From positions 124,001 through 188,000 of the forward strand of contig NZ_FMYQ01000011.1 of NCBI RefSeq assembly GCF_900096975.1: 64,000 nt of DNA, written 5' to 3'. The notes under the pieces were generated by a model that was given only the letters and a program-made list of their open reading frames with translations, did not search any database and was not told where the DNA came from. A program made the position numbers and the translations under genes. This document shows, piece by piece, positions 42,564 through 51,450 of this stretch (position 1 is its first letter; each line of letters begins with the position of its first letter). The DNA is from Paraburkholderia lycopersici (GTDB lineage: Bacteria; Pseudomonadota; Gammaproteobacteria; Burkholderiales; Burkholderiaceae).

Positions 42564-43439
42564 ATGCTGGATTTGAAAAGCCCCACTTTCGAAACGGCGC
42601 GCCGCGTCGAGGCGCGAAGCACGCCTTTGCGCGCGACGCTGATCGGCTTCGGCTCGATCGGGTCGGCCGTATTCGATGCGTTCGCATCGGACCCGGCTAT
42701 CGTGGTCGACCAGATCGTCGTGTCGCCGCGCAGCGTTGCCGAAACGGCGCGCAGGGTCGGGCCAGCGGCGACGGTCGCAAGCCGCGTGGATGCGTTGCCG
42801 GGCAGGCCCGACATCGCGATCGAATGTGCGGGCCACCGCGCCGTGCGGGAGCACGTGGTCCCGCTGCTGCGCATGGGCGTCGAATGCGCGATGGTTTCCA
42901 TCGGCGCGCTTGCCGACGATGCGGTGCGCGATGCGTGCGAAGCGGCGGCCCTGGAAGGCGGCGGCCGCGTCTCGCTGCTCTCCGGCGCGTTCGGTGGACT
43001 GGACGCGCTCGCAGCGGCCGCGGTCGGCGGACTCGACGACGTGCTTTACACGGGCAGCAAGCCGGTCGAAGCGTGGAGGGGCACGCCGGCCGATGCGGCC
43101 GGCGCGCTGGACGGCCTTCGCCATGCCGCGACGATTTTCGAAGGGACCGCGCGCGATACCGCGCAGCGATATCCGAAGAACGCGAATGTCGCCGCCGCCG
43201 TCGCGCTCGCGGGCGCCGGCTTCGAGCGCACGCGCGTGCGGCTCGTGGCCGACCCGGCGGCGGTGCGCAATACCCACGTGGTTCGGGCGCGGGGTGAATT
43301 CGGAGAACTATGCATCGAGATCGCGGCGACGCCCTGCGCGCGGAATCCGAAGACCTCCGCGTTGACGGCGTTCAGCGCGATCCGATTTCTGCGCGACCGG
43401 GCGCGGAGCGGGATCGGCGTGATGGCGGCGAGGCCATGA
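42564..43439 (+). CDS. aspartate dehydrogenase-like NAD(P)-dependent enzyme
   Basis: 291 aa. N-terminal Rossmann motif IGFGSIGSAVFDAF and the AspDH C-terminal blocks YPKNANVAAAVALAGAGFE and NPKTSALTAFSAI. AspDH makes iminoaspartate from L-aspartate, or aminates oxaloacetate; NadX-type members feed NAD synthesis. In this catabolic setting it may act on an aspartate-like product or another imine. Start chosen at MLDLKSP, as upstream residues are not family-like and overlap the MFS gene. Confidence 0.85.
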   Translation: MLDLKSPTFETARRVEARSTPLRATLIGFGSIGSAVFDAFASDPAIVVDQIVVSPRSVAETARRVGPAATVASRVDALPGRPDIAIECAGHRAVREHVVPLLRMGVECAMVSIGALADDAVRDACEAAALEGGGRVSLLSGAFGGLDALAAAAVGGLDDVLYTGSKPVEAWRGTPADAAGALDGLRHAATIFEGTARDTAQRYPKNANVAAAVALAGAGFERTRVRLVADPAAVRNTHVVRARGEFGELCIEIAATPCARNPKTSALTAFSAIRFLRDRARSGIGVMAARP

Positions 43440-43446
43440 GCGCTTG

Positions 43447-43863
43447 TCATCCGTCCCGGTGGTGGGCGATGACCTGGGCGAACATCAAGGCGTCGTCGGG
43501 CTCGTTGGCGGCGGATTTCGTCGCGGAGGGGGGCGCAGCCAGCGGCACTTGCTTGTCCGGCGCGGCCGGCGCATTCACCGAGATGGCGATGCCGCGCACG
43601 AGTTCCCTCGGCGGCCCGTCGCAGAGCGTGTACGTGACCGATTTGGCCTGGCGGCTCGCCGTGAGGATATTCGCATCGCGCAGCACGCCGAGGTGCTGCG
43701 ACAGGTTCGGCTGGCGCAGGCCGAGCGCGCTCTCGATTTCGGACACGGAGCACGGGCCGTCGAGCAGCAGCAGCGCGATCGCGAGCCGGCTCGGATGGCT
43801 GATGATCCGCAGATAGTTGGCGACCGCCGTGAGTCCGGGGCGTCCGGGTTCGGTCGGGTTCAT
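43447..43863 (-). CDS. ArsR-type winged-helix regulator
   Basis: 138-aa ArsR/SmtB-fold regulator. HTH core SVSEIESALGLRQPNLSQHLGVLRDANIL is near residues 40-70. Cys residues occur in GPCSVSE and TLCDGP but do not form a classic metal box. A disordered alanine-rich C-terminal tail of about 50 residues is unusual. Its ATG overlaps the peroxiredoxin stop (ATGA), so it probably controls that gene and itself. Convergent with the aspartate dehydrogenase gene, 7 bp apart. Confidence 0.87.
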   Translation of the reverse strand: MNPTEPGRPGLTAVANYLRIISHPSRLAIALLLLDGPCSVSEIESALGLRQPNLSQHLGVLRDANILTASRQAKSVTYTLCDGPPRELVRGIAISVNAPAAPDKQVPLAAPPSATKSAANEPDDALMFAQVIAHHRDG

Positions 43864-44558
43864 CGGCGGGCCCCCCGTTTGGCGGCATGGGCCGGTTTCG
43901 CGGGCGCGGTATCGCGCGTCTGGTAGTACCAGTCGGAGACATTGTTTTCGGCGAGACGCGCCGAGGCGTCGCCGATCGTCTTCGGCGGCGGCACCACACA
44001 CGGTTGCCCCGGTTGCCAGTCCGCCGGTGCATAGAGGTTTTCATGCCACGTCATCCGTACCGCCTGAAACAGCCGGAACGCTTCCTCGACCGAACGTCCG
44101 GTCGAGATCGGATACCAGCTGATCGCCTTGATGATCCCTTCCGGATCGATCAGGAACATCCCGCGCACGGTGCTCGACGATATCGCCTTCGGGGGCAACA
44201 TGCCGTATGCCTTCGCGATCGCCATCGACGGGTCTTCGATCACCGGGAACGGGATGTCGATGTCGAAATGGTCCTTGATGCTGCGCAGCCACGCGAGGTG
44301 CGAATACAGCCCGTCGATCGACAGTGCGAGCAGTTCGCAGTCGAGTTCCCGAAAGCGCGGCGCGATACGCGCGAACGCGATCAGTTCGCTCGTGCAGACC
44401 GGGGTGAAGTCGGCCGGGTGAGAGAAGAACAGCAGCCATTTTCCACGGTATGCCGTCGACGAAATCATGCCCACCGTCGAGCGCGCCTCGAAGTCGGGTG
44501 CCGGTTCGTAGAGAAAGGGGGGGCGGGTCGGGCGAACGTCGTCGCTGATGTCATCCAT
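43860..44558 (-). CDS. peroxiredoxin, AhpC/Prx6 type (1)
   Basis: 232-aa thioredoxin-fold peroxidase with the peroxidatic Cys55 in DFTPVCTSE. The PISTGRSVEEAFRLFQA block fits the Prx6 group. Reduces H2O2, organic peroxides or peroxynitrite. First gene of a two-gene minus-strand unit with the ArsR regulator, divergent from the DapA-family gene. Confidence 0.9.
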   Translation of the reverse strand: MDDISDDVRPTRPPFLYEPAPDFEARSTVGMISSTAYRGKWLLFFSHPADFTPVCTSELIAFARIAPRFRELDCELLALSIDGLYSHLAWLRSIKDHFDIDIPFPVIEDPSMAIAKAYGMLPPKAISSSTVRGMFLIDPEGIIKAISWYPISTGRSVEEAFRLFQAVRMTWHENLYAPADWQPGQPCVVPPPKTIGDASARLAENNVSDWYYQTRDTAPAKPAHAAKRGARR

Positions 44559-44621
44559 TCGAAATCTCTGCCATAGCGTGAAACACCAAAGTTAGGGAAT
44601 AACGAAAGTCCATATGGTTTG

Positions 44622-44649
44622 TTGACTTGCGAAAGATGGAAATTAATAT
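44622..44649 (+). promoter_or_regulatory. sigma-70-type promoter for the 44727-54069 operon
   Basis: TTGACT (-35) and TAATAT (-10) are separated by 16 nt in an AT-rich 168-bp divergent region. Each box matches the consensus at five of six positions or better in key bases. The predicted start is about 70 nt ahead of the GTG at 44727. Confidence 0.5.
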
Positions 44650-44726
44650 TGGATAAATCCTCGATATTGCCGGGATAAAGAGCTGAAAGACGCTGTAAAT
44701 TTACCAATAGTTATTAAAACCAGCAA

Positions 44727-45653
44727 GTGACAAACGATAACTCTACTTTGCCTCCGGCGCTCGTCGTACCGCCGCTGACGCCGTTCGACGCGGCGCTCAA
44801 CGTCGATCGCGCCGCACTGGCCTCCCATGTCGACTATGTCGTCGACGTATGCCACGCGACGATGGTCGTGGCCGCAGGCGTCGAAACACAGGAATACCAC
44901 TATCTGCCGTTCGACGAACGCAAGGCCCTCATCCGCGAGACCGTCGCCGCGGTCGGCGCACGCGTGCCGGTGGTCGTGGGCATTTCACATCCGTCGTTTC
45001 GCAGTGCGATCGAGCTGGGCCAGCTGGCCTCTTCGCTCGGCGCCGACGCGATCCAGTTGCTCGCGCCGCTGCGTCCGTTCGGCGGCGCGCCGGCCACGGC
45101 CGAGCTGGTCCGCTACTTCGAGCTGATCGCGAAGGAAACCGACCTGCCGATCATGCTCTATCTGAATTCGGGGCCTGGCGCCGATCTGTCCGTCGATGCG
45201 ACCGTCGAGCTGGCGAAGCTCGACCGCGTGCAGTTCGTCAAGGAGAGTTCGCGCGACCTCTCCCGCGTCGGGCGGCTGATTGAGGAAATCGACCTGGCCG
45301 GCCATGCGCGCTATCTGACCACGGCGCAGATGCTGCTGATCTCGCTGCAGCTAGGCGGCAGCGGCGTGACGATGCCGCCGCCGCTTGCCGAACTGGGCGC
45401 GAAGGTCATCGCGGCCTTCACGGCCGGCGACACGCGCGAGGCGGCCCGCCTGCAACGGCAGTTTTCCCTTTTCCCCGCGCGCTGGATGCACTGCGGCCTG
45501 ATGCCGGTGATGAAGTCGGCGTTGACGGCGCTCGGCCGCGGCATCGGCTCGCCGTATCCGCCGTTCGGCGCGCTGACCGAAGACGAAACCGCGCAGCTCG
45601 ACGCGTTCCTGCAAACCACCGACCTCGGCAAGGTAACTGCCCATCATGCTTGA
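44727..45653 (+). CDS. dihydrodipicolinate synthase/NAL-family aldolase
   Basis: 308-aa TIM-barrel class I aldolase or lyase family protein. Schiff-base Lys is in VQFVKESSRD and the catalytic Tyr region is MLYLNSGPG. The opening PALVVPPLTPFDAALNVD matches the group. Start codon is GTG with a weak ribosome-binding site. The second motif differs from true DapA (YNVPGR), so lysine synthesis is unlikely; pyruvate-linked cleavage or decarboxylation of a pathway intermediate is likelier. Overlaps the next gene by eight bases. Confidence 0.86.
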   Translation: MTNDNSTLPPALVVPPLTPFDAALNVDRAALASHVDYVVDVCHATMVVAAGVETQEYHYLPFDERKALIRETVAAVGARVPVVVGISHPSFRSAIELGQLASSLGADAIQLLAPLRPFGGAPATAELVRYFELIAKETDLPIMLYLNSGPGADLSVDATVELAKLDRVQFVKESSRDLSRVGRLIEEIDLAGHARYLTTAQMLLISLQLGGSGVTMPPPLAELGAKVIAAFTAGDTREAARLQRQFSLFPARWMHCGLMPVMKSALTALGRGIGSPYPPFGALTEDETAQLDAFLQTTDLGKVTAHHA

Positions 45654-46080
45654 AATCAAACGACTCTCGCTTGCGGAAGCGGCGATCCTGATCGAAGGCT
45701 CGCGCCGCAAGGCCGACGAACTGGGTATCCCGATGTGCACCGCCGTCACCGACGAATCGGGACATCTGATCACGTTCGAAAGAATGGACGGCGGCAAAGT
45801 GAGCAGCATCAGCATCGCCATCGACAAGGCGTTTACCGGCGCGGTCGCGCGCAAGGGCACGCACGTCTACAACCAGTTGTGCGTGCCGGGCAAGGGCACG
45901 TTCGGCATTCACGTGACCAACGGTGGGCACTTCAGCATTATCGGCGGCGGGCTGCCGGTGACGGTGAACGGCACGATCGTCGGCGGCGTCGGCGTGAGTT
46001 CCGGCACGGCCGACGAGGATCTTTTGTGCGCCGAGGCGGCGATCGACTATTTCCGGCAACAAACCGGGTTTGCCGAATAA
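45646..46080 (+). CDS. GlcG/HbpS-family (DUF336) protein
   Basis: 144-aa member of the GlcG/HbpS family, with the N-terminal LSLAEAAILIEGSRRKADELG helix and GHLITFERMDG, FTGAVARKGTH and GGLPVTVNGTIVGGVGVSSGTADEDL. Members bind heme or corrinoid-like cofactors, or act as accessory proteins in catabolic operons. No signal peptide is seen, so it is cytoplasmic here. It overlaps the aldolase gene, so it belongs to the same operon. Confidence 0.87.
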   Translation: MLEIKRLSLAEAAILIEGSRRKADELGIPMCTAVTDESGHLITFERMDGGKVSSISIAIDKAFTGAVARKGTHVYNQLCVPGKGTFGIHVTNGGHFSIIGGGLPVTVNGTIVGGVGVSSGTADEDLLCAEAAIDYFRQQTGFAE

Positions 46081-46164
46081 CGGCTCGCGCCGCCCCGGGC
46101 GGCCGCCCGTCGCCGGATGGAAAGCGCGGCGCGGCGGCAAAGCCATAAACTTTGGAGTGCAAAT

Positions 46165-47343
46165 ATGTCAACGTTGATTGCGGAAAACCGCGGCATTGCC
46201 CGCGGTCCCCTGGATTATCCGGACAGCCCGCTGTCGAAGGCCGCCCGGCAGCCGTTGTTGCTCGGCCTGTTTCTGCCGACGCAGACCGGCGGCTATTCGC
46301 AGTCCACCTATCCGCGCGGTACGGACTGGACGTTCGAATACAACAAGCGTCTTCTGCAGAAGGCCGAAGCGCACGGGTTCGATCTCGCTTTCAGCCTGCA
46401 GCAGTGGTTGCCCAAGGGCGGTTTCGGCGGCGCGACGCACTATCGCGAGAATTTTCTCGATCCGTTCGTCGCGAGCATCGCGTTCGGCGCGGTGACGTCG
46501 CGGCTCATCACGATCTCCACCGTGCACGTGCTGTACGGGAATCTGCATCCGCTTTATCTCGCGCGTTTCGCGGCCACCGCCGACCACATTTCCAACGGCC
46601 GGTTCGGCATCAACGTCGTGACCGGCTACGACGCGAACGAACCGCGGATGTTCGGCATGACGCGCGTCGATCACGGCGAGCGCTACGAGCGTGCCGACGA
46701 GTTCGCCTCGGTGATGGAGGCGCTCTGGGACGGCAGCGAGAACGTCACGCACGACGGGCGGTTTTATCAGCTGGAGGGCGCCTACGTGTCGCCGCGGCCG
46801 CGCTACGGACGGCCGATCATGGTGTCGGCGAACGCATCGCAGGCAGGCTACGAATACGCGGCGAAGCACTCGGACATCGTGTTCACGTCGAGCCCGGCGG
46901 GCGCGGCGTTCGAGCGCGCCATCGAGGCGCTGCCGGAGCACGTGAAGCGCATTCGCGCGCCGTATGCAGCAACGGGCCGGTCGCCGAAGGTTCTCCTCTT
47001 TCCGCTCATCATCTGCCGGCCGACGCGCGAAGAAGCGTTCGCGTATCGCGACGCGATCGTCGCGCAGGCCGATTACGAATCGATCCGCTCCTATACTGCG
47101 CGTCATTCGGGCGGCGATGCGCAGGGCTGGAAGGAGCACGTGCCGGCCGACCGCGTGCTGGGTGGCCATATCCAGATAGTTGGCGATCCGAACGATGTGG
47201 CCGATGCGTTGCAGAAGTTGCACGAGGCCGGCCTCGACGGCGTGCAGATCGGCTTCTACGACTACGAGCCGGAACTCGAGTTCTTCGCGCAAAACGTGCT
47301 GCCGCTGCTGAAAGCGCGCGGTCTGCGGATCGACGCGCAATGA
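46165..47343 (+). CDS. LLM-class flavin monooxygenase (2), SsuD/SfnG-like
   Basis: 392-aa luciferase-like monooxygenase. Blocks LLLGLFLPTQTGGYSQSTYP, ATADHISNGRFGINVVTGYD and RPIMVSANASQAGYEYAAKHSD are typical of alkanesulfonate and dimethylsulfone monooxygenase relatives. GGAG lies upstream of the chosen ATG; a frame from 46117 is rejected. Its stop overlaps the start of the next LLM gene. Confidence 0.88.
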   Translation: MSTLIAENRGIARGPLDYPDSPLSKAARQPLLLGLFLPTQTGGYSQSTYPRGTDWTFEYNKRLLQKAEAHGFDLAFSLQQWLPKGGFGGATHYRENFLDPFVASIAFGAVTSRLITISTVHVLYGNLHPLYLARFAATADHISNGRFGINVVTGYDANEPRMFGMTRVDHGERYERADEFASVMEALWDGSENVTHDGRFYQLEGAYVSPRPRYGRPIMVSANASQAGYEYAAKHSDIVFTSSPAGAAFERAIEALPEHVKRIRAPYAATGRSPKVLLFPLIICRPTREEAFAYRDAIVAQADYESIRSYTARHSGGDAQGWKEHVPADRVLGGHIQIVGDPNDVADALQKLHEAGLDGVQIGFYDYEPELEFFAQNVLPLLKARGLRIDAQ

Positions 47344-48638
47344 AACCCGGCCTGATCCTGAACGCCGTGGTGCTCGGCGTCGGTATGCATCCGGCCGCCT
47401 GGCGGTTCCGGCGCGACAGTGCGTTTTCGTCGCTGGGGCTGCCGTTCTACGCCGAACTGGGGCGGCTCGCGGAATCCGCCTGTCTCCATGCGTTGTTCCT
47501 TGCGGACACGCTGGCTGTGAACGAAGAGAACTTCGAGCGTCCGAACCTCGGCGCGATGGATCCGCTCGTGGCGCTCGCGTCGATCGCAGGGGCCACGAAG
47601 CACCTCGGCCTCGTCGGCACGGCCTCGACGACCTACAACGATCCGTTCAGCCTCGCGCGCCGCGTATCGACGCTCGACCATCTGAGCGGCGGCCGCGCTG
47701 GCTGGAACGTCGTGACGACGTTCGTGCCGGACGTGGCCGCGAACTTCGGCAACGCGCCGCTGCCGGACGCCGACGCGCGCTATGCCCGCGCGGAGGAGTT
47801 CGTCGACGTGGTGCGGGCGTTGTGGGGAAGCTGGACGCCGCAGGCGCTGGTCGGCGACAAGGTGCGGGGCGTCTACGTGGATGCGGCGCACGTGCGCGCG
47901 ATCGATCATCACGGCGCGCATTTCGACGTGCGCGGCCCGCTGACGCTGCCGCCGTCGCGGCAGGGCGCGCCGGTCGTGTTCCAGGCGGGCTCGTCCGACG
48001 CCGGGCGGTCGCTCGCCGCGCGCACCGCCGACGTCGTGTTCACCGCGCAGAACACGCTGGCCGGCGCCCAGGCGTTTCGCGCCGATGTCCGGCAGCGCGC
48101 GCAGACGTTCGGGCGCGATCCGGCGAGCGTGAAGGTGCTGCCCGGCCTGCTGCCGATTCTCGGCGGCACCGAAGAGGAAGCGCGCCGCCGCAAGCGCACG
48201 CTGGACGAACTCGGCGGCGACGCGGAACTGAAGAAGCTGGCGCTGCGCGTGGGCGTGCCGGTCGAGGCGCTGCAACTCGACAGACCGCTGCCGTTCGACC
48301 TGATCCGCAGCAATCCGTCGTTTCGCGGCGCGGAGGGTTTTCGCAACGCGGCAGTGGAACTGGGGCTGCGCGAGAACCTCACGGTGCGCGAGATCCTGTA
48401 TCGGAACGGCGGCGGACACCTGCAGGTGGTCGGCACGCCGGAGCAGGTCGCGCAAACGATCGAGGACTGGTTCGCCCGGCACGCGTGCGACGGCTTCAAC
48501 CTGATGATCGACGTGCTGCCCGACGGGCTCGGCGATTTCGCGGCGCAGGTCGTGCCGTTGCTGCAGAAACGCGGCATTTTCCGCAGCGCGCCCGAAGGCG
48601 ATACGTTGCGCTCCAATCTTGGCTTACAGGGTGAATGA
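47340..48638 (+). CDS. LLM-class flavin monooxygenase (3), NtaA/DmoA type
   Basis: 432-aa monooxygenase of the NtaA/SnaA/DszA/DmoA group. LFLADTLAVNEENFERPNLG, STLDHLSGGRAGWNVVTTF and PVVFQAGSSDAGRSLAARTAD are conserved. Tandem with a different LLM enzyme and coupled to it by an ATGA overlap, so the two may act in series on one compound, for example oxygenation at S or N followed by C-S or C-N cleavage (inference). Overlaps the enoyl-CoA hydratase-like gene by four bases. Confidence 0.9.
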   Translation: MKPGLILNAVVLGVGMHPAAWRFRRDSAFSSLGLPFYAELGRLAESACLHALFLADTLAVNEENFERPNLGAMDPLVALASIAGATKHLGLVGTASTTYNDPFSLARRVSTLDHLSGGRAGWNVVTTFVPDVAANFGNAPLPDADARYARAEEFVDVVRALWGSWTPQALVGDKVRGVYVDAAHVRAIDHHGAHFDVRGPLTLPPSRQGAPVVFQAGSSDAGRSLAARTADVVFTAQNTLAGAQAFRADVRQRAQTFGRDPASVKVLPGLLPILGGTEEEARRRKRTLDELGGDAELKKLALRVGVPVEALQLDRPLPFDLIRSNPSFRGAEGFRNAAVELGLRENLTVREILYRNGGGHLQVVGTPEQVAQTIEDWFARHACDGFNLMIDVLPDGLGDFAAQVVPLLQKRGIFRSAPEGDTLRSNLGLQGE

Positions 48639-49339
48639 TGTTGCTTTATTCGAAGACGAACGACGTGGCGCGCATTACGTTCGACAGTCCCGCGACGTCG
48701 AATGCGATCACGTTCCAGATGATGCACGACTACATCGACGCGCTCGCGGCCGCGCGCGAGGGCGGCGCGCGGTTTCTGGTGATCGACGCGAACGGTTCGG
48801 ACTTCTGCGTCGGACGCGACCAGAAGGAGCGCGTGCCGGACGTGACCCGCGAGCAGAACCTGACGCTGATCCTGAAGGCCAACGCCGCATTGCGCGCGTT
48901 CACCGGCGTGAGCATCGCGCTGATCCAGGGGCGCGCGCTCGGATTCGGTTCCGGCATCGCGCTGCACAGCACGATTTCGATCGGTGCGAGCGACGCGGTG
49001 CTCGGCTTCGACGAAATCCATCACGGCCTCGCGCCGCTCGTGGTCGCGGCCTACGCGCCGTATTTCATCGCGCCGCGCATCGCGCAGGAACTCGTGATTA
49101 CGGGCCGGCCGGTGCCGGCCGACGAAGCGCGCGCGATCGGGCTGCTGAGCCGCGTGGTGCCGCGCGACGCGCTGGCGCAGGCGGGACAGGCGACGATCGA
49201 GAGCCTCACGGGCTATCTGCCCTCGGCGATCCGGCTGCTGCGCGAGTACCACGAGAGCGAGGCGCGCTACCCGGACGCGGCGACGCTGGAGGCGGCCGTG
49301 CAGCGGCTCGCGACCTGGATCGGGCAAGGCAAGCCCTGA
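48635..49339 (+). CDS. enoyl-CoA hydratase/isomerase-family protein
   Basis: 234-aa crotonase-fold protein, shorter than usual (about 255-270). The oxyanion-hole segments FCVGRDQKE and ALIQGRALGFGSGIALH are recognisable. The second acid residue region is FDEIHHGLAP. No CoA ligase or acyl-CoA dehydrogenase gene is in the operon, so it may act on a non-CoA or thioester intermediate. Translation coupled to LLM gene 3. Confidence 0.85.
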   Translation: MMLLYSKTNDVARITFDSPATSNAITFQMMHDYIDALAAAREGGARFLVIDANGSDFCVGRDQKERVPDVTREQNLTLILKANAALRAFTGVSIALIQGRALGFGSGIALHSTISIGASDAVLGFDEIHHGLAPLVVAAYAPYFIAPRIAQELVITGRPVPADEARAIGLLSRVVPRDALAQAGQATIESLTGYLPSAIRLLREYHESEARYPDAATLEAAVQRLATWIGQGKP

Positions 49340-49368
49340 CATCGGCAGTAAAGACCTACCTGGACATC

Positions 49369-50565
49369 ATGCAGATCAAATCGTTTGTAGTTTCAGCGCT
49401 GACGGGGTTCGCGCTGGTCGCCGGCAGCATGTCGGCATTCGCGGCGGATGCGCCGTTCAAGCTCGGCTATCTCGTCGACGCATCGGGTCCGCAGGCGACG
49501 ACGCTCAAGCCGACCTTCGACGCGTTCCAGCTTTACATCGCGCGCGTCAATCGCGCGGGCGGCGTGAACGGCCGCCCGATCGAGATCGAGGCGCGCGACA
49601 TCCAGAGCGACACGCAGCGTTCGCTGAACGCGGTCCAGTCGCTGAAGACCGATGGCGTGTCCGGTCTGCTCGGCCTCGGCGCGACCAACACGCACGCGGC
49701 CGTGTATGCAGCCGCGCAGAAGCTCTCGCTGCCGGTGATCGCGTCGAACCCGATCAACATTCCGGTGGTGCTGCCGCCGGTCAAGCCGTATGCGTTCGGC
49801 CTCGGCCAGGAACTGAGCCTCGCGGGGACCATCGGCGGCCATTTCGCGCATCGCATCCGTCCGCAGGGCAAGACGATTGCGTGCGTCGCGTTCGAGGTGC
49901 CCGGCTCGATTCTCAGCTGCAACAAGATCCTCGCGCAGGCGAAGGCGGAAGGCTATTCGCGCGGCGAACTCTATACGGTGCCGATCGGCCAGCGCGATTT
50001 CCGCACGGTCGTGGACAAGCTCGTCGCGCTGAACCCCGACGTGGTGTCCGACTGCATCGGCCGCGAGCACGTGGCCGCGCTGTTGCCGGTGCTCGCGCGC
50101 TCGGCTTATCGCGGCGTGTTCCTGTCGATGGACACGGGCATCGGCGACGACACGCTGATCGATGCGGTGCCGGCCGACACGAAGCTGCAGGTCTACAGCT
50201 ATACGCGCTTCGTCACGAACACGGACGGCAGCGGGCCGCAGGTGGACGCGCTGCGCGCGGCGCTGAAGGACGCGCATCTGCCCGACAACGACGCGAGCTA
50301 TGCCGGCGGGTGGGCGCTCGGTCTCGTCGTGACAGAAGCGCTGCGCCAGTGCGCCGGCGCGTGTGGGCCCGAGGCGTTTCGCGCGGCGCTCGAAAAGGTC
50401 GACATCGACAGCGGCGGCCTGACCGGCACGAGGCTCGCGTTCTCGGGCACGGACCATTACGGACCGTCCGCCTACCGCCTCTACCAGCTCGACGCGGCGG
50501 CGAAGCGTTTCGCCGCGGTCGGCGGCTGGCAGCGCATCGCCAGCAACGGACAACTCGCCGATTGA
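49369..50565 (+). CDS. LIV-type ABC substrate-binding protein
   Basis: 398-aa periplasmic binding protein of the branched-chain amino acid family (peripla_BP_6). The signal peptide ends AFAAD near residue 26. KLGYLVDASGP, RVNRAGGVNGRPIE and the late YAGGWALGLVVTEAL are typical. Cys residues occur in VAFEVPGSILSC and QCAGAC. It is the first gene of a LivKHMFG set; LIV systems with such neighbours import aromatic acids, amides or urea. Confidence 0.9.
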   Translation: MQIKSFVVSALTGFALVAGSMSAFAADAPFKLGYLVDASGPQATTLKPTFDAFQLYIARVNRAGGVNGRPIEIEARDIQSDTQRSLNAVQSLKTDGVSGLLGLGATNTHAAVYAAAQKLSLPVIASNPINIPVVLPPVKPYAFGLGQELSLAGTIGGHFAHRIRPQGKTIACVAFEVPGSILSCNKILAQAKAEGYSRGELYTVPIGQRDFRTVVDKLVALNPDVVSDCIGREHVAALLPVLARSAYRGVFLSMDTGIGDDTLIDAVPADTKLQVYSYTRFVTNTDGSGPQVDALRAALKDAHLPDNDASYAGGWALGLVVTEALRQCAGACGPEAFRAALEKVDIDSGGLTGTRLAFSGTDHYGPSAYRLYQLDAAAKRFAAVGGWQRIASNGQLAD

Positions 50566-50572
50566 ACGCAAC

Positions 50573-51448
50573 ATGAACACGCTCTCCTTCGTGCTCGACT
50601 TGCTCAGCAGCGCGGTGATCTACGCGCTGTTCGGCCTCGCCATCGTGCTTGCGTACCGCACCAGCCGCGTGCTGATGTTCTGCGTCGGCGAGATCGGCAT
50701 GACGAGCGCCTACGTGCTGCGCAGCGTGTGGCTGTGGGCGGGCGGCACGGCCGGCGGCCTCGCGCTCGCGGCGGCGGCCGCGCTCGGCGTCGCCGCGCTG
50801 GCCGGCTGGGGACTGTATGCGCTGCTGCGCCGGCTCTCCGCGAACGGCGATCATTTCGTCGGCACCGTCGTCACGATCGCGGCGAGCATCTTCCTGGAAG
50901 GGCTCATGTCAGCGGTCTGGAACGGCGAGACCGTGCAGTTGCCGTTTCCGCGCGGCGCGGTGACGCTCGGCGGCGCGTCGCTGTCGATCGTCAGCCTCGG
51001 CATCGTCGCGGCGGGCGGCCTGCTGATCGCCGCGCTGCTGCTCGCGTTCTATCGCACGCGCGCTGGCATCGAGCTTCAGGCGGTGGCGGGCAACTGGCAG
51101 CTCGCGGTGCTGTCCGGCATTCCGGCCGCGAGATGGCTCGCCGTGGCGTGGATCGTCGCCGCGACGGTCAGCGCGGTGGCCGGTATTTTCTCGGCAGCGG
51201 TTTCCGCCGTGTCGGCGAGCGGCGCCGCGGTGGGCTTCTCCGGCATCGTCGCGGCGATCATGGGCGGCCTCACGAGCCCGGCCGGCGCGCTGGCCGGCGC
51301 CTTCATGCTCGCGGCAGGCGAGAACGTCACGAGTCTTTATCTCGATGCGCGCTACAGCGTGGTCGTGCCGGTCGTGCTGCTGGTGCTGCTGCTGGCGCTG
51401 CGTCCGTCCGGATTGAGCGGGCGCACCGAACGCATTTCGAGGACCTGA
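50573..51448 (+). CDS. LIV-type ABC permease (LivH-like)
   Basis: 291-aa permease with eight or nine hydrophobic segments. The N-terminal LSSAVIYALFGLAIVLAYRTSRVL and the late GFSGIVAAIMGGLTSPAGALAGA match LivH. Starts 7 bp after the binding-protein stop and ends 2 bp before LivM. Confidence 0.9.
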   Translation: MNTLSFVLDLLSSAVIYALFGLAIVLAYRTSRVLMFCVGEIGMTSAYVLRSVWLWAGGTAGGLALAAAAALGVAALAGWGLYALLRRLSANGDHFVGTVVTIAASIFLEGLMSAVWNGETVQLPFPRGAVTLGGASLSIVSLGIVAAGGLLIAALLLAFYRTRAGIELQAVAGNWQLAVLSGIPAARWLAVAWIVAATVSAVAGIFSAAVSAVSASGAAVGFSGIVAAIMGGLTSPAGALAGAFMLAAGENVTSLYLDARYSVVVPVVLLVLLLALRPSGLSGRTERISRT

Positions 51449-51450
51449 GC